From assembly GCA_964653435.1 (NCBI GenBank), contig CAZZFA010000001.1, positions 1-64,000 on the forward strand: a stretch of 64,000 nt of DNA. The letters are read 5' to 3'. Below the pieces are notes generated by a model. It ran no database searches and had not been told where the DNA came from. It saw only the letters and a program-made list of their open reading frames with translations. Source of the stretch: CAZMVY01 sp964653435 (GTDB taxonomy: Bacteria > Planctomycetota > Phycisphaerae > UBA1845 > PWPN01). A program made the position numbers and the translations under genes. Of the stretch, positions 17,335-25,069 are shown piece after piece (position 1 is the first letter of the stretch; each line of letters begins with the position of its first letter).

Positions 17335-17901
17335 TCAATCCCCCAACTCACCCATAAGCTGCCGCAGCCGCCCGAGTCCCCGGTGGGCACGGGCCAGCGC
17401 GGTTCCCAGCGGCGTATTCATCATCTCGGCGATCTCCTTGAACGAGAGGTCGGAAAAATGCCGCAACATCACGACCTCCCGCTCGGCCTCCGAAAGTCGG
17501 CTCAACGCCTGCTGGAGGCGGTCCGCCGCTTCGGCTGCCTCCATCCGGCGCGACGGGTCGGCGGCCTCGCCGTGACCCGCAAACCCGGTCAGCTCGTTGT
17601 CGGCCGCGGTTGTCGGTAATCCGAGTGTCGTGCGCGTCCGCCGAACCCGGTCGCGAACGAGGTTCGTTGCAATACGGAACAGCCACGCCTCGAATCGCCC
17701 GTCATGCTCGTAGCGGCCGATCATCTTCACGACGCGCACGAACAACTCCTGGAGCAGATCCTCTGCGTCGTGACGGGAGCCGGTCAACCGGTAAAGGTAG
17801 CCATAGAGCCTGGCGCTGTAGCGGTCGACCAGCGCGTCAAACGCGGCGGCGTCCCGGGCCTGAGCCCGGCGGATGAGGTCCGCCAACTCGTCCGCGCTCA
17901 T
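17335..17901 (-). CDS. ECF RNA polymerase sigma factor
   Basis: 188 residues from ATG 17901, with GGAG five bases upstream. Region 2: FDALVDRYSARLYGYLYRL, the -10-binding segment DAEDLLQELFVRVVKMIGRY and FEAWLFRIATNLVRDRVRR. Region 4: ALSRLSEAEREVVMLRHFSD, then the helix-turn-helix LSFKEIAEMMNTPLGTALAR. It directs RNA polymerase to a small set of promoters, usually including its own. First gene of a three-gene operon with a membrane anti-sigma and a Spy-like exported protein, suggesting control of an envelope stress response. Confidence 0.9.
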   Translation of the reverse strand: MSADELADLIRRAQARDAAAFDALVDRYSARLYGYLYRLTGSRHDAEDLLQELFVRVVKMIGRYEHDGRFEAWLFRIATNLVRDRVRRTRTTLGLPTTAADNELTGFAGHGEAADPSRRMEAAEAADRLQQALSRLSEAEREVVMLRHFSDLSFKEIAEMMNTPLGTALARAHRGLGRLRQLMGELGD

Positions 17902-18049
17902 GAACGCTCCATCAGGCGTAACGCTGCTCCGCCGGCGAAATTGCCGTCCCGCAGGAAGCGGGCTGCACACGCGGATACGACCTCGTGCCGGGCAAGCCGG
18001 CGTCCCCGGCGCCCGCCTGCTCTCTTCTACACGTCCGGATCCGGCCGGC

Positions 18050-18077
18050 TTGCAAATCCGGGTCCCCGCATTATACT
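18050..18077 (+). promoter_or_regulatory. rpmB promoter
   Basis: TTGCAA (18050-18055), 16-base spacer, TATACT (18072-18077). Start near 18084, leader about 32 bases with ACGAGGTG ahead of the ATG. Confidence 0.65.
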
Positions 18078-18115
18078 GGCGGGTCTGTACTACGGCAGCG
18101 ATCACGAGGTGTGAT

Positions 18116-18394
18116 ATGGCTCGCGTGTGTTTTTTTACCGGCCGCCGGACAACCGCCGGTCGAACGATAACCCGACGGGGCAAGGCCAAGTACCTGGGCG
18201 GCGTCGGCCGCAAGGTTACCGGTCGGACCAAGCGAAAATTCAAGCCTAACATTCAGCGGGTCCGGGCGGTTCTCGACGGCAAGGTCGTACGGCTCCGTGT
18301 CAGCGCCAAGGCCATCCGGATGGGGCTGATTACCAAGCCCATGAAGCGCGACTACGTCGCCCCGGACAAGGCCGAGGCCGCCGCCAGCCAGTAG
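18116..18394 (+). CDS. rpmB: 50S ribosomal protein L28
   Basis: 92 residues, basic. L28 is a small protein of the large ribosomal subunit. Recognised by CFFTGRRTTAGRTITRRGKAK near the start and TKRKFKPNIQRVRAVLDGK followed by LRVSAKAIRMG, all standard L28 blocks. It lacks the paired zinc-binding Cys of the C+ type; the N-terminus has a single Cys5. It stands alone with its own promoter, not next to rpmG as in many bacteria. The last 15 residues (RDYVAPDKAEAAASQ) are a short extension. Confidence 0.95.
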   Translation: MARVCFFTGRRTTAGRTITRRGKAKYLGGVGRKVTGRTKRKFKPNIQRVRAVLDGKVVRLRVSAKAIRMGLITKPMKRDYVAPDKAEAAASQ

Positions 18395-18605
18395 CCCTGC
18401 GCCCGCAGTGCGGCCTTCGGTCGGAGCCCAACATGGGGGCGGGTGTCGGCCGGCTTGCGAAATGCCGGCGGGACACGAGGGTTTCGAGGCATAAGAATGC
18501 AGGGCCGCGCGAACCCGATTCGCCGCTCCATGGCAGGACGTGCCTGCATATTCCGAAGGCATGGTCCACCTCGCAAGGTCATCCGCCGGCCGGGAGGACG
18601 CAGAA

Positions 18606-19391
18606 ATGCGGCCGAACACTTCGTACGGGTTGCGGACCGTTGCCTGTCTGCTGGTTGCAGCTCTCGCGGGCGGTTGCGCTGAATCGTACAAGGGTGTTGT
18701 CAAGCCGGTTCCCAGACTCAGCGCGCTCTCGCCCGAACTGGAGAACCTGACCGACGGGAAGATCGAGACGTATCTGAAGGCCGATGCGCGGCCGGTGTTT
18801 CCGACGGTCCTGGCCGTGGCCAAGGCGACGCCCGGCTCAGGACGCGACGCACACCGTTATCGCGGAGATTCAGCCGGCTCGTCCCTTGTGCTGGAGGTGC
18901 TCAGCGGGGAGGAGGCCAAAGGCTGGCGCGACTTCGACTCGTTGAAAACAAACGCCGGCGGGCCTCTGGTGAGTCAGGTGCAATTCGTCAGCGGGATGCT
19001 GACGGGCGAGACGGTGACGCTCAAGAGCCTCCGGGATGCGGCGGCGCTGCTCCACGCTCCGATACTTGTGGCGTACATCCAGGTAGACAGCCATGAGGAG
19101 GGGCTCAATCCTGCCGGCATGGCGTACTGGACTTTCGTCGGGCTCTTCACCGTTCCTGGCAACACGGTAGGCCATTGCACGGTTTGCCAGGCCCTGCTTG
19201 TCGACACGCGATCCGGCTTCGTTCTCGCGACCGCCGAGGGCGAATCCCTGCGGGAAGAGAACTGCCTGCCCGGAGCGGTGGACATCGCCGGGGCGCGGGT
19301 GGAGAAAGAGGCCAGGGCGGAGGCGGTGCGGAGGCTGCAGGGGGCCGTCCGGCACTCCCTCAACGGCGTGGCCGCCCGGTCGAGCGGGTAG
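18606..19391 (+). CDS. Lipoprotein of unknown function
   Basis: 261 residues. ATG 18606 has GGGAGG upstream; the in-frame start at 18540 would displace the signal peptide. The lipobox LVAALAGGC puts the lipidated residue at Cys24. The rest is soluble, mixed alpha/beta, with a helix-ending C-terminus (VEKEARAEAVRRLQGAVRHS). I do not recognise a family. The segment AYWTFVGLFTVPGNTVGHCTVCQALLVDTRSG is hydrophobic and resembles lipoproteins that report on or assemble at the outer membrane, but this is weak. The next gene, 73 bases on, is another lipoprotein with a phosphatase domain, so both may be one unit. Confidence 0.75.
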   Translation: MRPNTSYGLRTVACLLVAALAGGCAESYKGVVKPVPRLSALSPELENLTDGKIETYLKADARPVFPTVLAVAKATPGSGRDAHRYRGDSAGSSLVLEVLSGEEAKGWRDFDSLKTNAGGPLVSQVQFVSGMLTGETVTLKSLRDAAALLHAPILVAYIQVDSHEEGLNPAGMAYWTFVGLFTVPGNTVGHCTVCQALLVDTRSGFVLATAEGESLREENCLPGAVDIAGARVEKEARAEAVRRLQGAVRHSLNGVAARSSG

Positions 19392-19464
19392 TGGGGCGGG
19401 TCAGCCGCACGGGAGGGGCGGTCCGCCGAAGGTGCCGGTCTTGCTACTGCGGGTGGGGGTATCC

Positions 19465-20223
19465 ATGAGGTCTGTATCGAGTCGGCATGCGTGGGTGTGC
19501 ACGGCAGCCGTTCTGGCGTTTCTGTGCGGTTGTGCGGTCATTCAAGGCGGCGATCCGACTGTAACCGTGTTGCCGCCGGCCGATGCGGAACCCGGCCGGT
19601 GGGTTATTCTCGACGGGGCGAACAACACGCGGGATATCGGCGGATATCTTACGCGGGACGGGCGCCGGGTGAAGTGGCGGACGGTTTACCGTTCGGGCGA
19701 GTTGGCGGGCCTCACGCCGGCCGGTTGCGAGGAGTTCAGCGCGCTCGGGATTCGGCGAGTCGTCGATTTCCGCAACCGCCTGGCATCATCTCCTCTCTTC
19801 GGGGGGGATGCCTGGTGTGTCTTCCGTGCGGCGCCGGTCGATCTCCTTCCGGTTGGCAAGGGCGGGACGGATCCGACGGTTCCCGCGTACGTTCAGTCGG
19901 TCCGGGACAATGCGGATTCGTACCGGCAGGCGCTGGCGCTGCTGGCGGAACCGGGCAACCTGCCTCTGCTTTACCATTGTGCCGCGGGGAAGGACCGCTC
20001 GGGCATCATGACGGCGCTACTGCTGACATTGCTCGGCGTGGATCGTGAAACGGTGATGCAGGACTACGGTCTGTCGGATCTGGTCGGCGCGACGACGAAT
20101 CCGCAGGCGATGAGCGATCTTCTGGACGAGGTGGATCGCCGGGGCGGCATCGAGGCATACCTTGGCGATATCGGCCTGTCGCTCCAGACGCAGGCCGGCA
20201 TCCGAGATCTCCTGCTGGAGTAG
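19465..20223 (+). CDS. Lipoprotein tyrosine/dual-specificity phosphatase-like enzyme
   Basis: 252 residues. Signal peptide with lipobox FLCGC, lipid at Cys23. The domain is a Y_phosphatase3-type protein-tyrosine phosphatase: NNTRDIGGYLTRDGRRVKW, VYRSGELAGLTPAGC, RRVVDFRN and the P-loop HCAAGKDRSG with nucleophile Cys172 and Arg178, the full Cx5R signature. Cytoplasmic relatives hydrolyse phosphotyrosine or phosphoinositides; here the protein is clearly exported and membrane-anchored, so its substrate must lie outside the cytoplasm. A run of seven G occurs at 19801-19807 inside the gene. Start ATG 19465 follows GGGTGGGGGT. Confidence 0.85.
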   Translation: MRSVSSRHAWVCTAAVLAFLCGCAVIQGGDPTVTVLPPADAEPGRWVILDGANNTRDIGGYLTRDGRRVKWRTVYRSGELAGLTPAGCEEFSALGIRRVVDFRNRLASSPLFGGDAWCVFRAAPVDLLPVGKGGTDPTVPAYVQSVRDNADSYRQALALLAEPGNLPLLYHCAAGKDRSGIMTALLLTLLGVDRETVMQDYGLSDLVGATTNPQAMSDLLDEVDRRGGIEAYLGDIGLSLQTQAGIRDLLLE

Positions 20224-20559
20224 TGCCCTTTTCGGGAAGACCGTTTCGCGTGCAGCGGGCAGCGCCGCGACGGCTCAGTCGCCCCTGCGGCGTTACTGTC
20301 GGTTGTCCCCGTGGGCTGATGTCGGTCGCCTTTGCGGGGCTGAAAACGGACGAAGCTCCTGAACCGAAAGGGGCGGTAACGGGCGCACGGGCCGCGACCG
20401 GCGCGGTTGCAGTCCGCGATGAACCCTCCGACGCGAGGCGCCGGGCGATCTGCATGCGGCAGGCCGCCTGCGGTGCGCGAGCGTTCGCCGCGGATGAGGC
20501 GGCCGCGGGCCGTACACGCAATTGGACGCATTGCGCAATCTGTTTATAATTCGCGCCCT
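20224..20559. other. 336-bp noncoding region ahead of the GT39-like gene
   Basis: No plausible gene. Contains only the promoter at 20522-20550. An in-frame extension of the downstream gene back to 20407 would be Arg/Pro-rich and would run through that promoter, so I treat it as noncoding. Confidence 0.5.
20522..20550 (+). promoter_or_regulatory. Strong promoter of the GT39-like gene, leaderless arrangement
   Basis: TTGGAC (20522-20527), 17-base spacer, perfect TATAAT (20545-20550). The ATG at 20560 is nine bases past the -10 box, so the transcript would begin within two or three bases of it. No ribosome-binding site is present. Confidence 0.75.
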
Positions 20560-22437
20560 ATGCACGAGACTCCGCAGGAGGCCCCGGACGGGCTGGACCG
20601 CGAAGAAGGGCAGGAGGCGCCGCACGAAGACTCACCCGGCACAAGCATGACGGGAACGGCGGCGCTGGTCCTGCTGGCGACGGCCCTGTTCGCAATGGCG
20701 TGGCAATTGCCGTCGAAGACGCCCATCGCGGCCGGGTGGGAGCTGTGGTTCGGCTTCGGCCTCATCGTGCTTCGCGATACGCTGATCGCGGGCGGCATAC
20801 TCGCGTTGGCCGTGGCCGTCTCGTGTGTCCGGTACCGACCGGTCGTCGTCCTCGACCGATGGTTCCTCACCTGCGATCGCCGCCGGCTTCTGGCGGTTGC
20901 AGTGGTCGTTTCGATCGCAGGCGGGATCTGGGTGAGCTACTTCCGCCTCGACGGCGTGCCCCACATCCCGGATGAAGTCGCCATGCTCTTCCAGGCGAAG
21001 AACTTCGCCCGCGGCCAGCTCTACGCCGCGGCGCCGCCGATGGAGCTGCGGAAGTTCTTCGCCTACGAATACATCCTGATGGATGGGCCCCGGTGGTACG
21101 GGAAGTACTTCATGGGGCCGTCGCTCCTGCTCGTGCCGGGCGTGTGGCTGAGAGCGCCATGGATCGTCAATCCGTTGCTCGGCGGGGTGGCGGTAATTCT
21201 GTTTTACGCCCTCGGCAGGGAGCTGTTTGGGGAGAAGGTCGGACGCATTGCGGCCGTGCTGGCGGCGATTTCGCCGTTTCGCATTGCTACCTACGGTGTG
21301 ATGATGTCGCACGGCGGGTGCCTGATCCTGGCCATGCTCTTTGCCCTGTACCTGATTCGAGCGGCGCGCGATCCGCGGCGGCTTCGGTACTGGTGCGTGG
21401 CGGGGGCGGCGCTGGGGGCAATGGTGAACTTCCGTCCGCTGACGGCTCTGGTGCTGGCGATTCCTCTGGGGTGTTGGGCGGCCGCGATACTGGACTGGCG
21501 GCGGTTGCGTGTCTGGGCTGTGTTGGCGTTCGCGGCCCCGCTGGTTGTCTGGATGGGCCTCTACTTCGCATATAACCGGGCGTTGACGGGCGATCCGATG
21601 CTCACACCGTTCGAGCGGTGGTCGAAGGCCGATCGCCTCGGCTGGGGCGCGGACCTCGGCATGGAGTATTGGCCGTCGTACGATCGCGGGCACGACCTTG
21701 CGAACGCCTTCAAGAACCTCTACCTGAATCTGGACGGCGTCGGGTTCTATCTGATCGGCTGGGGACGCGTGACACTGTTGCTCATGGCGGCGGCGTTTCT
21801 GGTGCGTGGCGCGCGGCGGCGGCACCTGGCCTGTCTGGCGACCGTGCTCGGGCCGGTGGTGGCGTATTTCTTCTACCACTTCTCCGGAGTGCTCGCGACG
21901 CAGCCCCGCTACTGGTCCGAGGCGATGGCGTTCATGCTGTTCCTGGCGGTCGGCGGCATGACGGCGATTCGCATCATGCTGGCCGGCGGATACCGGCGCT
22001 TCGGCTGGCGGATGGCGGATGCCCGGGCTCGCTCGGCCGTGTGGCTGACGGCGTTCGGCCTGATGGGTTGGGGCGCGTTCACCGTGTTTCCGCGTCTGGC
22101 CGACGAGTTCGGACCCGGTTATCTGGGCGCCGGGGCAGCGCCGGCCCTGAAGCGGGCTTTGCGTGCCCAGCCGCTTTCCCATGCGCTGGTCTTTACGCCC
22201 ACGACGACGGCGGTGCTCGAGAACTTCACGCTCGGGGCGGCGATGAACTCGCCGAACCTCGACGGCGAGGTGGTGTACGCCCGCGACCTGGGCGACGAAG
22301 TGAACCGCGCCCTGCAGGCGTGGCTGCCCGACCGGAAGGCGTACCGATTCGTTAACGACTACGGATCGGTGCCGCGTTTCGAGTCGATCGCGCCGCCGAA
22401 AACGGAATCGGGGGCCGTCGGCGGGGGCCGGGAATGA
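20560..22437 (+). CDS. GT39/ArnT-like membrane glycosyltransferase
   Basis: 625 residues with about ten to twelve transmembrane helices. The GT-C fold is suggested by the first external loop, VPHIPDEVAMLFQAKNFARG, where acidic residues follow helix 2 as in ArnT and protein O-mannosyltransferases, and by the repeated helix pattern after it (VNPLLGGVAVILFYALGRELFGEKVGR is characteristic of the family). Such enzymes move a sugar from a polyprenyl-phosphate donor to a lipid or protein outside the cytoplasmic membrane. The N-terminal 28 residues are acidic and cytosolic (EAPDGLDREEGQEAPHED). The acceptor is unknown. The start at 20560 is set by the promoter. Confidence 0.8.
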   Translation: MHETPQEAPDGLDREEGQEAPHEDSPGTSMTGTAALVLLATALFAMAWQLPSKTPIAAGWELWFGFGLIVLRDTLIAGGILALAVAVSCVRYRPVVVLDRWFLTCDRRRLLAVAVVVSIAGGIWVSYFRLDGVPHIPDEVAMLFQAKNFARGQLYAAAPPMELRKFFAYEYILMDGPRWYGKYFMGPSLLLVPGVWLRAPWIVNPLLGGVAVILFYALGRELFGEKVGRIAAVLAAISPFRIATYGVMMSHGGCLILAMLFALYLIRAARDPRRLRYWCVAGAALGAMVNFRPLTALVLAIPLGCWAAAILDWRRLRVWAVLAFAAPLVVWMGLYFAYNRALTGDPMLTPFERWSKADRLGWGADLGMEYWPSYDRGHDLANAFKNLYLNLDGVGFYLIGWGRVTLLLMAAAFLVRGARRRHLACLATVLGPVVAYFFYHFSGVLATQPRYWSEAMAFMLFLAVGGMTAIRIMLAGGYRRFGWRMADARARSAVWLTAFGLMGWGAFTVFPRLADEFGPGYLGAGAAPALKRALRAQPLSHALVFTPTTTAVLENFTLGAAMNSPNLDGEVVYARDLGDEVNRALQAWLPDRKAYRFVNDYGSVPRFESIAPPKTESGAVGGGRE

Positions 22438-22564
22438 GAACATCACGACCGCCGGACCCGCGCGGGAGTCTGCGCCCCGCATTCGGTGGAGGCGTTTCGT
22501 TTTCAGCCGGCAGGTCCGCTGGAATGCACTCAGGGAGCGTCGGGGATACCTTCGGGATCGTTCG

Positions 22565-23632
22565 ATGAGGTTCGGGATGGCGTACCGGATGCCGATGTCA
22601 TGGTGGGCGGTGTTGTTCGGAGCAAGCACGGCCGTGGCGCAGTCGGACGGCGTGTCCGCCTCGCGCCCCGCGGCCTCGGCGCGTGTGTTCCGTTCGTATC
22701 AGCAGCTTCGCAAGCACTTCGCAGACCGTCAGCGGGAGTTGAGCCGGCAGTTGCTCTGCGAGCGGCTGGCCGCCCTGGAGACGTTCTTCGCGGACGCCCG
22801 GGGCGAGGATCTCGAGAGTGCGTTCCGGGACTTCGTCTCGGCGGCGATCGAGGCAGGTCAGCACGCCCGCGCCGTCGAGGTAGCCGAGCGGTATGCGAAG
22901 GAGTTTGCATCGTCATCCGGGGCGGCGAACGTTGCCGCGATGCGTGTCACGGCTTTGGCGGAGCAGGGCAGGTTTGATGCGGCGTCGGCGGCGTGGGCGA
23001 GTCTGGCGAACGGTGCGGTCTCGGAAGACTGGGGCCCCGTGTGTGACGCGGGGATCCGGCTCGGCGACATGCTCGTTCTGGCCGGGCGTACGGCGGAAGC
23101 GCGGAAGCAATACGAGGAGGTGAATCGCCGGATGGGCCGGTATCCGAACGTCGGCGTGTTTCTGGGCCGGCGGTTGGCTGCGCTGGGCTGGGTCGGCCGG
23201 GAGGCGCCGGCGCTCGAAGGAAACGACCTGACAGGCAAGGCGGCGAAGCTCGAGGAGTATCGCGGCCGCATCGTGCTGCTGGACTTCTGGTCGACCAATT
23301 GCGGGCCATGCCTTCGCGAGATGCCGGGCGTGATCCGGGTGTACGACGAGCATCATGGCGAAGGCTTCGAGGTGATCGGCATCTGCCTGGATCCGAGCGT
23401 CTCGACCCTGCATGCCTTCCTCAAGCAGAACAAGGTGCCGTGGCGACAGATATGCGACGGGCAGAGCTGGCAGGGTCCCAATGCCGTGAGGTACTCCGTC
23501 CGGGCGGTTCCGTCGCTGTTTCTGATCGGCCGCGATGGCAAGGTCGCGTTCATGCCGCTTTCCGCGGACGACCTGGAGTACGCACTTTCGCGGCTCTTGC
23601 GCCGGGGCGCCGGGTTGTCGGCGGGCCGGTAG
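22565..23632 (+). CDS. TlpA-like thioredoxin-domain protein, exported
   Basis: 355 residues. N-terminal signal peptide (MSWWAVLFGASTAVAQ). Residues 40-200 are helical and TPR-like (QHARAVEVAERYAKEF, GRTAEARKQYEEVNRRMG). From about 210 an AhpC/TSA-TlpA thioredoxin domain begins: GREAPALEGNDLTGKAAKLE, IVLLDFWSTNCGPCLREMP with the redox pair Cys246/Cys249, ICLDPSVS, and the cis-proline VRAVPSLFLIGRDGKV. It should reduce disulfides in the periplasm. The planctomycete habit of fusing helical repeats to TlpA domains is common. The start is ATG 22565; no strong ribosome site is seen. Convergent with the next gene, 15 bases apart. Confidence 0.85.
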   Translation: MRFGMAYRMPMSWWAVLFGASTAVAQSDGVSASRPAASARVFRSYQQLRKHFADRQRELSRQLLCERLAALETFFADARGEDLESAFRDFVSAAIEAGQHARAVEVAERYAKEFASSSGAANVAAMRVTALAEQGRFDAASAAWASLANGAVSEDWGPVCDAGIRLGDMLVLAGRTAEARKQYEEVNRRMGRYPNVGVFLGRRLAALGWVGREAPALEGNDLTGKAAKLEEYRGRIVLLDFWSTNCGPCLREMPGVIRVYDEHHGEGFEVIGICLDPSVSTLHAFLKQNKVPWRQICDGQSWQGPNAVRYSVRAVPSLFLIGRDGKVAFMPLSADDLEYALSRLLRRGAGLSAGR

Positions 23633-23647
23633 GCACGCGCGGTGGCA

Positions 23648-24943
23648 TCACGGCCGGAGCGTCGCGACCTGCTCGTATATGCGCAGTGTTTGCGCCGCCA
23701 TCTCGTCGGCCGTGAGGATGCGGGCAGGCGGGCCGTCGTTCCGCACGGGACTCTCTCGCCACCGGCGTAGCGCATCGGCGAGACTTGCGGCGGAGCCCGG
23801 TTCGAAGAGCCGCGAGGGCTCGGTGATCAGCTCCGGGATGCCGCCGATGCGGCTGCCGAGCACGGCGATGCCGCTGGCCACGGCCTCGAGGACCACGTAT
23901 GGGGCGTTTTCGGGCCAGGTGCTCGGCACGACCAGCGCATCGAGCGAACGGAGAAAGGCGGGCATCTGCGCGGGCGGGACCAGCCCGACGAACTCCACGC
24001 GCAATCCGTTCGCCAGTTCGTGCAGGCGGCGAACGTATGCCTTCTCGCCCGTGCCGCCGGCGAATCGAATCGTGGCGTCGTGCCAGCCCAGTTGCCGCAC
24101 CGCCTCCAGGAGGAGATGCGGGGCCTTGTGTCGGGCAAGCGTCCCGGCAAAGCCGATCACGGGTGGCCGACCAGGCGCGGTTTCACCCGGCGTCGCGGCG
24201 GGCCGTGCGGGCGGGAACCAGCGTTCATCGAGGCCATGCGGAATGTGCGAGCAGCGGGCATGATCGAGCAGCGGCCGGATCAGCGATTCGATGGCGGCGG
24301 AGGGGAAGATGATGTGCCCTGCCCGGTTCAGGCACTCCGTGAGCGCGACGTCCCGGTGAAACCATTCCCGCACATCCTCGAACGTCATGCCCCGCGCAAG
24401 GGCCCTGATTCCGAACAGGACCGCCAGAACGCCGACGGGCAGTTTCGCGCAGAGCCGCGTAACCGCGTGGGCGTTGTCGGCCGCGACGCACCGAAGACAC
24501 TCGCGCCAGCTCCGGTTGCCCTCGCAGACGCCGTCGCGGTGGTGCTTCAGCGTGGCCTTCGGGCAGAGCCACCAGTGATCCATCGTCGTGATGACATACG
24601 GGATTCCGATTTGTCGGCAAGCCTGGGCCAGTCCCAGGCCGATGTGCGCCGGGTTCGCCAGGTGGACGACATCCGGTCCAAGGTGTTCGAGGACGGCGGT
24701 CAGCCGCTCCGGAGCAAGGCCGCGAACGCACGCCCAGCCGCGGCTCGGATAGGCGAAGACGGGCGGGTCGGATTGCACCCGTTCGCCGAGCGGCGCCGGC
24801 GGCCTTGTGCGGTCGGGGTCGCCGGCGAGATACGCCACATCATGGCCGCGCCGACGCAGCGCAGAACCCAAGTCGGCCAGGTACCTTTCGGTGCCCTGGT
24901 AACAACCGTGCCCGAACCGCATGGTGGCCAGGAGAATCTTCAC
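23648..24943 (-). CDS. Glycosyltransferase family 4
   Basis: About 431 residues, GT-B fold. Start uncertain: GTG 24943 places the first strand VKILLATMRFGHGCYQGTE directly at the N-terminus as in the family; ATG 24973 and GTG 24994 are in frame but add Cys-rich residues, and none has a clear ribosome site. Motifs: GPDVVHLANPAHIG, ITTMDHWWLCPKATLK, a stretch with CEGNRSWRECLRCV resembling the Cys-rich insert of some GT4 enzymes, PVIGFAGTLARHKAPHLLLE, VEFVGLVPPAQMPAFL and PSTWPENAPYVVLEAVASG, the nucleotide-sugar E-x7-E region. Probably adds a sugar to a surface polysaccharide. Acceptor unknown; no polymerase or flippase gene lies nearby. Confidence 0.85.
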   Translation of the reverse strand: MKILLATMRFGHGCYQGTERYLADLGSALRRRGHDVAYLAGDPDRTRPPAPLGERVQSDPPVFAYPSRGWACVRGLAPERLTAVLEHLGPDVVHLANPAHIGLGLAQACRQIGIPYVITTMDHWWLCPKATLKHHRDGVCEGNRSWRECLRCVAADNAHAVTRLCAKLPVGVLAVLFGIRALARGMTFEDVREWFHRDVALTECLNRAGHIIFPSAAIESLIRPLLDHARCSHIPHGLDERWFPPARPAATPGETAPGRPPVIGFAGTLARHKAPHLLLEAVRQLGWHDATIRFAGGTGEKAYVRRLHELANGLRVEFVGLVPPAQMPAFLRSLDALVVPSTWPENAPYVVLEAVASGIAVLGSRIGGIPELITEPSRLFEPGSAASLADALRRWRESPVRNDGPPARILTADEMAAQTLRIYEQVATLRP

Positions 24944-25069
24944 TCGGCACTGGCACCGGACTGAACAACCCATCGGCCGGGTGGGATTTGCCACCCGCCG
25001 CCTGATTCCCCGGTTCCGGACCGACCTCCGGATCGTTCCTGCTCACCGCCGGCGGCTTCGCTCGCCGGC

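Noticed and set aside
20632..22629. 665-codon minus-strand frame opposite the GT39-like gene
   Set aside because: Same codon effect; Arg/His/Pro-rich with no domain, while the plus strand has clear membrane helices and a promoter.
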